DNA from: a virus | Length of the DNA: 33,081 bases | Virus record (IMG/VR): IMGVR_UViG_3300020174_000035 | Coordinates: 1-33,081 of that record | Reading direction: 5' to 3' (one strand) | Part shown: one piece after another, positions 27,439-33,081 of the stretch | Position numbering within the stretch: position 1 is the stretch's first letter | How the letters are laid out: each line of letters begins with the position of its first letter | The notes under the pieces: model-generated | Told to the model about the DNA's origin: nothing | What the model saw: the letters and a program-made list of their open reading frames with translations, nothing else | Database searches by the model: none | Translations under genes and position numbers: made by a program

Positions 27439-28805
27439 TAATATTTCAACTCGTAATTTACTAGACCTTGTTTAGCATCAATGTCATTGATCGCCGCTTT
27501 ACTTCCAATGAAAGATGTCTTCGCATTACCAGACAGTAAAAGTTTAAAGTAAACTTCGCCTTTCTTCCATTTATTTAGGTCTAAATTTGCTTGATAAAAA
27601 TTCTTGCCTGCAAGGATATTAGCAACGATGTCTTGTGATACAGAATCTTCATTTAGTCTTCTTGCGATTTCACGATTGAATGCAGAGGTGACTGATAATG
27701 GCAGTGCGTCTTTTACATTCTGCGGTATATCTGGATGCTTTGCAATCGCTGATATTACTTTCAATGTAGGCGCAGAAAAATCTGTCAGATTTCCTTTCAG
27801 TGAACCTTGACGTATCTCAGTGTACACTGCATATGGATCATTTACCTGTGACTGCTTCAGTCCTAAAATCTTTCTCACGCCGTATTCATATACAATGTCT
27901 TTTGATCCTTGCTTTGCATCGAGTTTCGCTTTTGTGATATTTGCTTTCTTTGCAGAATCAACTAAATCTTTAATCACGCTTGCGGGTAGATTTGTTTTGT
28001 TGATTACTTTCGGCAAGAAGTTGGTGAAGATAGACGCTTTAGCGCCTACTCCTGCTTTTGAAGAAATAGGAACAAGTGTGCCATCGTCCAACATTACAGC
28101 AGAGTCAACACCAGAGAAGGAAGGATCATCGGGTACAATAAACTTTTTTGCTTTTCCCTTGAATGGATTTTGCGATATCAGTGAAGATTTATTCTTGAGT
28201 GCGACAGCACCAATGATGATTTCACCGAGATATTTTCCAAGTTCATTTATCTCAGAGTCTTGAAATGACTTGTCTTGCCAATCGAAGTTTTTCAGTGATG
28301 TACTAGCAAACCATTCATCGACAGCATCAACAATATGATTGCCGACTTTATTCGAACTTTTCATGTAAGATATAACAGATGTTCTAAGTGTTTTGAGGTC
28401 GCTGAAAGTTTTACACGATACACCTTCTTGACCATTGATTGTCAATTTTTCGGAAGTGCCTTTCAGGATTAAATTGCTTGCTTGAATGCCTAGGTTCTCA
28501 GTCGCGCCCTTTGCGCCAGAGTATTGCATACCAAGTTTGCCAGCATTGATATTGGAACTAGACGAAACGGAAGTAGCATAATAGACTACACCCGCTTTCT
28601 TATTGCCAGTCTTTTCTTTAAAATAAAAGATAGCACCAGTTTTCTTCTTAGTGCCAATCTCATCAATGATCTTGTCAACATTTCCGACCAATGTCATGAC
28701 ATCTCTACTGAACTCGAATCCCGTATAGATGTATTCTTTATTGGTCTTTAAATGCTTAATAGCCTTACCGACATGTGCAGTAGGATGTGTTAGACCTCTG
28801 GCCAT
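27438..28805 (-). CDS. Late protein with PD-(D/E)XK-like nuclease features
   Basis: A 455-residue protein. An N-terminal beta-rich segment precedes GEIIIGAVALKN (about 194-205, with Glu195). DSAVMLDDGTLVPISSKAG then follows (234-252), with Asp234 and Lys250 placed as in restriction-fold nucleases where the usual D/E-x-K becomes S-x-K. The C-terminal 150 residues are helical. GGAG precedes the ATG and a TATAAATA promoter lies 29 bases upstream of it. The stop overlaps the ligase-like gene by one base (TAATG), so the two are a coupled late pair. Nuclease function is inferred and unproven; a structural protein is the alternative. Confidence 0.62.
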   Translation of the reverse strand: MARGLTHPTAHVGKAIKHLKTNKEYIYTGFEFSRDVMTLVGNVDKIIDEIGTKKKTGAIFYFKEKTGNKKAGVVYYATSVSSSSNINAGKLGMQYSGAKGATENLGIQASNLILKGTSEKLTINGQEGVSCKTFSDLKTLRTSVISYMKSSNKVGNHIVDAVDEWFASTSLKNFDWQDKSFQDSEINELGKYLGEIIIGAVALKNKSSLISQNPFKGKAKKFIVPDDPSFSGVDSAVMLDDGTLVPISSKAGVGAKASIFTNFLPKVINKTNLPASVIKDLVDSAKKANITKAKLDAKQGSKDIVYEYGVRKILGLKQSQVNDPYAVYTEIRQGSLKGNLTDFSAPTLKVISAIAKHPDIPQNVKDALPLSVTSAFNREIARRLNEDSVSQDIVANILAGKNFYQANLDLNKWKKGEVYFKLLLSGNAKTSFIGSKAAINDIDAKQGLVNYELKY

Positions 28806-28833
28806 GTTAATACTCCGAATTAAGTTATCGAAG

Positions 28834-28841
28834 TATTTATA
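28834..28841 (-). promoter_or_regulatory. Late promoter TATAAATA for the 27438-28805 operon
   Basis: Minus-strand GATATAAATACTTCG, 29 bases before the ATG at 28805, an ideal distance. It drives the nuclease-like, ligase-like and sulfotransferase genes. It sits just before the stop of the 28843-29424 gene. Confidence 0.8.
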
Positions 28842-28842
28842 T

Positions 28843-29424
28843 CTATGCTACAGAGAACCAACCAGGAACATCGCGATTTTTCCATGTCATAGAGAAACGC
28901 TCTTGCTTTGTTTGATAGTATGCGCGATAAGACTCGACAACATCATCCTGCATACACTCAGGATTAGACTTCATTGCGAGTGGCATTTTAGTCAAAGGAC
29001 CGTGCGGTATATTGCGGGGTGGTGTACGCAGAGGCCAGAGAACTTTCTCAGCACCATGAATCTTGCCATACCGATGTGTGTATTCTTGACAGAGCGCGAA
29101 CATATGCTCCCAGTGCCAACGATAGTTTGACTCTGTTTCCATAGTCCACACTGTACAGGGATGACCCATATGTACTGCTTTGTACAGTATCATTTCCATT
29201 TCGAGATCATCAATACCTTCGAACAGGTCCCAATACTTGACCATGCGCTTACCAGATTTTGATGGGCGCATCTCAAGTTTGCCGTCAAGCATACGATGCG
29301 CAGTCGATAACATCTGACCAGACTCTGTAGGCATTTTGACTACATGTTTGTCACACTGCGATTTAGCAGAGGCGACAGGACAAGGATAGTCATTGTCGCC
29401 GTGTTCTAGTGGAAATACGTTCAT
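28843..29424 (-). CDS. Conserved phage protein with CDKHVVKM motif
   Basis: A 193-residue protein. CDKHVVKMPTESGQMLSTAH (24-43) is the recurrent motif of a family in many marine tailed phages, often with M-N-I/V-F-x-L at the start. I have seen members annotated as pyrimidine-dimer glycosylase-like, but the sequence does not resemble T4 DenV by eye, so I do not accept that function. The central YRWHWEHMFALCQEY and PLRTPPRNIPHG are also family patterns. It overlaps the next upstream gene (ATGA). Confidence 0.78.
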   Translation of the reverse strand: MNVFPLEHGDNDYPCPVASAKSQCDKHVVKMPTESGQMLSTAHRMLDGKLEMRPSKSGKRMVKYWDLFEGIDDLEMEMILYKAVHMGHPCTVWTMETESNYRWHWEHMFALCQEYTHRYGKIHGAEKVLWPLRTPPRNIPHGPLTKMPLAMKSNPECMQDDVVESYRAYYQTKQERFSMTWKNRDVPGWFSVA

Positions 29425-29729
29425 GCCATTTCTCTCAATATTGTAGTCGCTATCATAAAACCTGAAACAGCATTGAGCATGATAAGCGCCCTATCTTTCC
29501 ATATTATTGATACCCATGTCCATAGAATAATGCCTATGAAGCCGATTGTCAAGTCATACATACGATATTCTGGACCTGCCGCTCTCATTGCTAATGATGT
29601 GAGAATAGTCAGAGAAGCAATCCACTTTAGATACCAGTCGAAGTCTTCTGGATACCATTTACGATCAGGCTTAGTTCGACCGTCTGCGCGAACCATTGGA
29701 TCGCCACGGCCTTCTTTAGGCGGGGTCAT
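29421..29729 (-). CDS. Multi-pass small membrane protein
   Basis: A 102-residue protein. A hydrophilic N-terminus (MTPPKEGRGDPMVRADGRTK) is followed by three hydrophobic segments: LKWIASLTILTSLAM, LTIGFIGIILWTWVSIIW and ALIMLNAVSGFMIATTIL. The predicted topology is three inner-membrane helices. No family is known to me. It overlaps both neighbours (ATGA at each end). A holin or anti-holin role is possible given three short helices and the 102-residue length. Confidence 0.72.
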   Translation of the reverse strand: MTPPKEGRGDPMVRADGRTKPDRKWYPEDFDWYLKWIASLTILTSLAMRAAGPEYRMYDLTIGFIGIILWTWVSIIWKDRALIMLNAVSGFMIATTILREMA

Positions 29730-29902
29730 AACAATAAACTCACAAAAAAGAATAACAAGATAATGAACAGCAATCCAATACCAAGTAATTTAAAGATAAA
29801 GCCAGCAAATTCCCATAAGAACCAGACGATAGCGCCTAGTATGATTATGGGAATCATTATATTGGCTAGGACATAGAGACCAAAGAAGAATTCAAGAATC
29901 AT
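29726..29902 (-). CDS. Very hydrophobic small protein (58 aa)
   Basis: This short frame is almost wholly hydrophobic, with two membrane helices: LANIMIPIIILGAIVWFLW and LLGIGLLFIILLFFFVSLLL. Its TGA overlaps the ATG of the 29421-29729 gene. It may be a holin, an antiholin or a membrane-remodelling peptide. No other evidence is available. Confidence 0.66.
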   Translation of the reverse strand: MILEFFFGLYVLANIMIPIIILGAIVWFLWEFAGFIFKLLGIGLLFIILLFFFVSLLL

Positions 29903-29919
29903 AATATAATTTCGCTCAA

Positions 29920-30285
29920 TTAAAAACTACAGTCAGCAATCATCCGACAAGCAACACTATTTCCAGAACCACACTGGTAGATCAGAGAATCTTGTCGGCG
30001 TTCACACGCACGAATCTGTTCGATCTCTGCCTGAATGCGAGTGCTATATCCATCGCGAACACCTTCGAGATAACGAGTACCGTAACCACGAGGAATATAA
30101 ACAGGAGCTGGTGACCCATAAGAGCCATGCGCGCCATGATGACGATGATTCTGAATCAACTCTTGACCCAGAAGAGTGCCAGCAATGCCGATCAGAATGC
30201 CTTGCTCTTTATCGCCCCATGCTGAAGCATTGACAGACACACCCAGCGCCAGCGCGGCAACAACAGCAGTTAAGTACTTTTTCAT
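29920..30285 (-). CDS. Exported protein with Sec signal peptide
   Basis: A 121-residue protein. Residues 1-22 form a signal peptide (MKKYLTAVVAALALGVSVNA) with likely cleavage after ASA. The mature part has a glycine-rich helix (GILIGIAGTLLGQELI), a His-rich segment (HRHHGAHG), and four cysteines near the C-terminus (CERRQDSLIYQCGSGNSVAC plus a final CSF). AGGAG and a near-consensus sigma70 promoter precede it. It probably acts in the periplasm or envelope early in infection; superinfection exclusion is a possibility and not shown. Confidence 0.78.
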   Translation of the reverse strand: MKKYLTAVVAALALGVSVNASAWGDKEQGILIGIAGTLLGQELIQNHRHHGAHGSYGSPAPVYIPRGYGTRYLEGVRDGYSTRIQAEIEQIRACERRQDSLIYQCGSGNSVACRMIADCSF

Positions 30286-30318
30286 AGGAAACTCCTAAAA
30301 TTCAACAGAACAATACTA

Positions 30319-30347
30319 ATTTTACTGTATTTATGCCCCATTGTCAA
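30319..30347 (-). promoter_or_regulatory. Sigma70-type promoter for the exported protein
   Basis: Minus-strand -35 TTGACA (30347-30342), 17-bp spacer, -10 TAAAAT (30324-30319). The spacer contains CATAAATA, a late-promoter-like string. The gene it drives stands alone. Confidence 0.82.
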
Positions 30348-30355
30348 GCATTTTT

Positions 30356-31033
30356 TCATGAAAAATCATCGTAATATTCACTAATTGTTGCTTCATCTGG
30401 GTATGGATCAAGCCAGTCGAGATTCACCCTACCAAGTTCGCAGAAGAAACTCTTGCCGACTGTATCGCACCAGTCGTATTCGATGTCGAGTTGTCGGCCA
30501 TCGTACAGTGCGCCTTCAACGAGTTCACACATGTCTGACTCAACTGCTAGAAATGACATCTTCTGAGGATCAAAATCATCGCCATCAGTTTCAACGAAGA
30601 TATGACCAAACTGACCTTTCTCTCCAGAGTGACACATCAGAACAGGAACTGTCACATAGTCCTCAGAGAAACAAGTGTAACGTTCATAACCGATCATAGC
30701 GTTAATTTCATAGCGTTCTTCATTAGATAAAATCTTTGCATTATGTTCAGGTGCATCAACTTCTTCGACATAGTACCACGAATCACTATAACAACCATAG
30801 TTGTGCGACAACTCATCAAACTCATGCCACGAATTGTTACCATGCTCAGTCATATCAGGAGAATTGTATTGCTCAAGTCCTTCTTCCCAATCGACATCAT
30901 TGATAAAATCACCTAGTGTCTGCTCATCGTCATCAGTGTCTTTCCATCGCTCATAGAATTCTTCTGATACTTGACCCATGGTAAACTCACCGCCGTAGCC
31001 AGCAAGGGTAACTCTAAAATAACGTTTAGACAT
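30356..31033 (-). CDS. Highly acidic protein, unknown function
   Basis: I choose the ATG at 31033 (MSKRYFRVTLAGYGGEF), with GAGGAG upstream, over an in-frame ATG at 31048. The 225 residues include 54 Asp or Glu and only about 13 Lys or Arg. They hold repeated acidic turns (WKDTDDDEQTLGDFINDVDW) and two CFSED-like segments. The N-terminus is a beta-strand pattern I have seen in other marine phage proteins without a function. The charge makes it a candidate DNA-mimic or anti-restriction protein, by inference only. Confidence 0.78.
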   Translation of the reverse strand: MSKRYFRVTLAGYGGEFTMGQVSEEFYERWKDTDDDEQTLGDFINDVDWEEGLEQYNSPDMTEHGNNSWHEFDELSHNYGCYSDSWYYVEEVDAPEHNAKILSNEERYEINAMIGYERYTCFSEDYVTVPVLMCHSGEKGQFGHIFVETDGDDFDPQKMSFLAVESDMCELVEGALYDGRQLDIEYDWCDTVGKSFFCELGRVNLDWLDPYPDEATISEYYDDFS

Positions 31034-31196
31034 CGATGAACTCCTCAATTAGTTTGCCGCCCCACTCATCAAACTTCTCCATATTCTTTTGAAGAAAAGT
31101 TACGAGCCAGAATGTTGTGTCCCAGACTAAAACGATTGGCATGATTAGTGCCATTTTACCCCAACGAATCACATTCTCTTTGGTAATCTTATTCAT
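31026..31196 (-). CDS. Small membrane-anchored protein (56 aa)
   Basis: This frame overlaps the dCMP deaminase end by 8 bases and the next start by 8 bases. One hydrophobic stretch (MALIMPIVLVWDTTFWLVTFL) precedes a charged C-terminus (KFDEWGGKLIEEFIDV). Double overlap and codon continuity support it. Its function is unknown. Confidence 0.65.
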   Translation of the reverse strand: MNKITKENVIRWGKMALIMPIVLVWDTTFWLVTFLQKNMEKFDEWGGKLIEEFIDV

Positions 31197-31635
31197 GATC
31201 GTCCTCCATGAAAACTTCTACACCGCTTTTAATTAAAAAATTTAGACCACTTCCTTTTCTTGCTTCATATCTGTTCTTCACATACAATGTTTTGATGCCG
31301 CTTTGGTATATCAATTTAGCGCAGTCAATACATGGCGTATGAGTACAGAACATTGTAGCGCCCTCACAACTCTCAGGACTTTGTGCTACTTTTGCAATTG
31401 CGTTTGTCTCAGCATGAAGTACTTCTGGCTTACTCTTAAACTCTCGACCACCATCTTCATAGAGGTATTCTTCTTCGCATTCATTGGTCCATCCACTAGG
31501 CATTCCATTATAACCAATGCTAATAATGCGATTATTTTTCACAATAATACTGCCGACTTGTAAACGTTTTGCCGTACTCAGTTGCGCGAATCGCTCGGCA
31601 ACATCCATGAACGCTTCAACAAACTTACGTTTCAT
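31189..31635 (-). CDS. dCMP deaminase
   Basis: A 148-residue zinc deaminase. Zinc ligands are HAE (74-76, His and catalytic Glu) and PCIDC (101-105). RLQVGSIIVKNNRIISIGYN and GMPSGW are the family's substrate-binding strands. It converts dCMP to dUMP, which ThyX (11485-12201) then methylates. It is translationally coupled to the upstream gene. Confidence 0.95.
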   Translation of the reverse strand: MKRKFVEAFMDVAERFAQLSTAKRLQVGSIIVKNNRIISIGYNGMPSGWTNECEEEYLYEDGGREFKSKPEVLHAETNAIAKVAQSPESCEGATMFCTHTPCIDCAKLIYQSGIKTLYVKNRYEARKGSGLNFLIKSGVEVFMEDDHE

Positions 31636-31895
31636 TCTTTCATTGCCTCGTATCTTTGTCTTGCGTACTCTGCCGCTTCAGCCATCGCATTCACAAATTC
31701 TTCCGCGTCTGGTTGATTTCTTTTGAGGATCAAATCGCCGACACAATGTGCTTGAAGTTCTTTATCGATCAACTCTTCATATGTCTCTACAATCTCTACA
31801 CATGGTTCACATGCATCACCAATGAATACTGTAGTCGTTGCGCCTTTAGCATCTAACCAAGTACCAGCATCGACATCTAATTTGAACTCACTCAT
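31632..31895 (-). CDS. Hypothetical small protein
   Basis: An 87-residue acidic protein. It has a beta-rich N-terminal half (DVDAGTWLDAKGATTTVFIG) with a CEPC cysteine pair, then a helical C-terminus (NAMAEAAEYARQRYEAMKE). The paired cysteines might bind a metal. It overlaps its neighbours in an ATGA arrangement on both sides. No family is recognised. Confidence 0.74.
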   Translation of the reverse strand: MSEFKLDVDAGTWLDAKGATTTVFIGDACEPCVEIVETYEELIDKELQAHCVGDLILKRNQPDAEEFVNAMAEAAEYARQRYEAMKE

Positions 31896-32062
31896 TGCGC
31901 ATATCTCCTAAAATCAAATTTACGAATTGTAATTGTACCGTCTTCATTATCTATCCATTCTAACTCATCACCGATGTCGATGTCAAGTTCTTCCATAATC
32001 TCATCAGGCAAAGGCAAGATCAGTTCGCCTGTCAACGGGTCTTCTTCAAGTTTCACTATCAT
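31892..32062 (-). CDS. AbrB/MazE-like transcription regulator fold (56 aa)
   Basis: The ATG at 32062 has AGGTGG just upstream and gives MIVKLEEDPLTGELILPLPD. This is followed by EIMEELDIDIGDELEW, IDNEDGTITIRKF: the swapped-hairpin beta pattern of SpoVT/AbrB/MazE domains. Such domains bind DNA as dimers and often neutralise a toxin, but no MazF-like partner is seen nearby. A free-standing DNA-binding regulator is likely. Confidence 0.72.
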   Translation of the reverse strand: MIVKLEEDPLTGELILPLPDEIMEELDIDIGDELEWIDNEDGTITIRKFDFRRYAQ

Positions 32063-32213
32063 AATTCCACCTGTGACCGTTGTCGGAACATTCTTTAACA
32101 ATCAACTTTGCGAATCTTTCAATCGCCTCTTTAGCATAATCGTCAAGTTCGTCCCAGCATCCCTGTGCGGTCAAACCTGATTCATACAGGCAGTGTTCAA
32201 TAAGTTCATTCAC
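32046..32213 (-). CDS. Hypothetical protein starting at GTG (55 aa)
   Basis: The frame begins at GTG 32213, which overlaps the TGA of the upstream gene (GTGA). It reads MNELIEHCLYESGLTAQGCW and then an acidic helical centre, ending at a TGA (32046-32048) 17 bases inside the AbrB-like gene. No in-frame ATG exists near the start. Coupled overlaps at both ends support it. Its function is unknown. Confidence 0.62.
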   Translation of the reverse strand: MNELIEHCLYESGLTAQGCWDELDDYAKEAIERFAKLIVKECSDNGHRWNYDSET

Positions 32214-32542
32214 CACTTAATCTCCATCCAATTCGTGTCTTCAGGCATCAGTGTAATCTGCCCTTCGAATGCTTCATTCTCTTTGAGTTGATTATACACT
32301 CCACTGTTTGCCATAGTCAAGCGGTAAGCACCTTTGCGACAAACATAGCAACTACCGCTTGAACCATAAAACTCCCAAGACTTATTTTCTTCAACAACAC
32401 GAGTAATACCACTGTTCATTCGCCAGCGGTCACCCTCAAGATAACCGCCTGACCAACCAGCAAGCACTTTGTAGAATCCACGATCATACTTGCCTTCTTT
32501 GATTTTCAGTACAACCCAACTGTCGGGATAATAGTCACTCAT
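32210..32542 (-). CDS. Hypothetical protein
   Basis: A 110-residue protein from the ATG at 32542 (TGATG overlap). It is beta-rich with many Tyr, Trp and Gly (DSWVVLKIKEGKYDRGFYKV, GWSGGYLEGDRWRMNSG) and one CYVC pair. It resembles small uncharacterised early proteins of other T4-like phages, with no function known to me. No signal peptide is present. Confidence 0.74.
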   Translation of the reverse strand: MSDYYPDSWVVLKIKEGKYDRGFYKVLAGWSGGYLEGDRWRMNSGITRVVEENKSWEFYGSSGSCYVCRKGAYRLTMANSGVYNQLKENEAFEGQITLMPEDTNWMEIKW

Positions 32543-32829
32543 CACTCAACCTCAACAATAAAGCCTTCATCAGTCGAGCGAATTCGTGTCACAGTCAAAG
32601 GTTCTTGTTTTTCAGCACCTTTGATTTCATCCCAGTAGATTCCACTACCAACTCCAACATAAGGACCACCACTCGGATCAAACATGCCAAGGTCATTCGG
32701 ATCAAGTCCTTCTTGAAATGGTTTACCGCCGATACGACAGTGGTCCATCGACTTGCCTTCCATTACAAACCGATATTCTTTCTCACCGATCTGTTGCCAA
32801 TAATATTCATCACCGTATCTATTTCTCAT
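32542..32829 (-). CDS. Hypothetical protein
   Basis: The ATG at 32829 overlaps the end of the upstream gene and gives a 95-residue protein (MRNRYGDEYYWQQIGEKEYR). A beta-rich body contains SMDHCRIGGKPF and a glycine-rich DPSGGPYVGVGSGIYWDEIK, then the C-terminal VTRIRSTDEGFIVEVE strand. It has no recognised family. I rejected the ATG at 32925 because it lies inside the upstream gene with no usable ribosome binding site. Confidence 0.73.
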   Translation of the reverse strand: MRNRYGDEYYWQQIGEKEYRFVMEGKSMDHCRIGGKPFQEGLDPNDLGMFDPSGGPYVGVGSGIYWDEIKGAEKQEPLTVTRIRSTDEGFIVEVE

Positions 32830-33022
32830 TTTTCCAGTTTCCAAAAATATCAGGACATTGTTCAGCGGCTTCATCCATATAGTACGCAGACGGATAATGT
32901 TTAAGCAATCGCCGCGCTTCTTCACGAACAGCCTTAGGCACTCGTGGTATATCTCTGCACAAACCGCGTAGAAATTCTTCAGTCTGAATCACTGCGCGTC
33001 TGCGTTCGTACGGCATCGTCAT
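32819..33022 (-). CDS. Hypothetical small helical protein
   Basis: The ATG at 33022 has AGGAG about 8 bases upstream, better than the ATGs further upstream. The 67 residues (MTMPYERRRAVIQTEEFLRG onward) form a helical protein with a central RVPKAVREEARRLLKHYPSAY helix, a pattern reminiscent of small BPSL0761-type phage proteins that I recognise only loosely. It is the first complete gene in this window. Confidence 0.7.
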   Translation of the reverse strand: MTMPYERRRAVIQTEEFLRGLCRDIPRVPKAVREEARRLLKHYPSAYYMDEAAEQCPDIFGNWKNEK

Positions 33023-33063
33023 GCTTCGTTCTCCTATATTCATCTCTGTCGATTTGCAACAGT

Positions 33064-33069
33064 ATAATA
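33064..33069 (-). promoter_or_regulatory. Possible -10 near window end
   Basis: TATTAT (or TATACT shifted by three bases) lies about 42 bases before the 33022 start. The -35 would lie beyond the window, so only half can be judged. Confidence 0.35.
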
Positions 33070-33081
33070 CCAATTGTAATG

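Noticed and set aside
28843-29424. Pyrimidine-dimer DNA glycosylase annotation
   Set aside because: The CDKHVVKM family is sometimes labelled this way, but I see none of the T4 DenV sequence features, so the function is left open.
31892-32101. Longer start (32101) for the AbrB-like gene
   Set aside because: The additional 13 residues do not resemble the domain, while the ATG at 32062 has AGGTGG directly upstream.

Overview
The window is a segment of a T4-like (tailed, contractile-tail lineage) bacteriophage genome, most like the marine T4 superfamily (cyanophage, pelagiphage and vibriophage relatives). This rests on recognisable genes: class I ribonucleotide reductase (nrdA, nrdB), thyX, glutaredoxin, dCMP deaminase, a gp61-type primase, a T4 RNase H-type 5' nuclease, PhoH, a gp33-like late-transcription coactivator, and several TATAAATA late promoters. 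Every gene I support lies on the minus strand, packed head to tail with ATGA, TAATG or TGATG overlaps. No tRNA, CRISPR array, insertion sequence, terminase, capsid or tail gene was seen. An outer-membrane-type lipoprotein (o-spanin) points to a Gram-negative host; the host itself cannot be named from the sequence.

Layout by coordinate (transcription runs from high to low numbers). 33022-30356: small early-type genes, an acidic protein, dCMP deaminase, an AbrB/MazE-like protein. 30285-28843: an exported protein with its own sigma70 promoter, two small membrane proteins and a CDKHVVKM-family protein. 28805-19309: a late block with promoter-like TATAAATA sites. It holds a nuclease-like protein, a protein with nucleic acid ligase-like motifs, a sulfotransferase, a nucleotidyltransferase fusion, a cupin, a 740-residue modular protein with repeated prohead-protease-like sites, and an Ig-domain virion protein. 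19238-17269: conserved small proteins and an overlapping spanin pair with a possible holin. 17205-9281: primase, a 2OG oxygenase, nrdA, one late-type gene, thyX, nrdB, a SegE-like GIY-YIG endonuclease, glutaredoxin. 9267-3560: glycosyltransferase, RNase H-like nuclease, a DUF6433-like gene, a second 2OG oxygenase, PhoH, RecB-like nuclease, cupin. 3436-515: a metalloprotease and small genes ending in a DUF932 gene, with sigma70 promoters and a strong UUCG-loop terminator. 432-1: a SAP/HeH-like protein and the truncated gp33-like gene.

The genes form three programmes. An early/middle set makes deoxynucleotides and handles DNA: RNR, glutaredoxin, ThyX, dCMP deaminase, primase, RNase H, RecB-like nuclease, PhoH. 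A late set under T4-type promoters makes virion and internal head proteins. A lysis set comprises the spanins and small membrane proteins. The most unusual part is the late block at 19.3-28.8 kb: enzymes and mosaic proteins there carry short N-terminal or internal peptides resembling the T4 capsid-targeting sequence, which suggests a set of proteins packaged in the head and delivered with the DNA.
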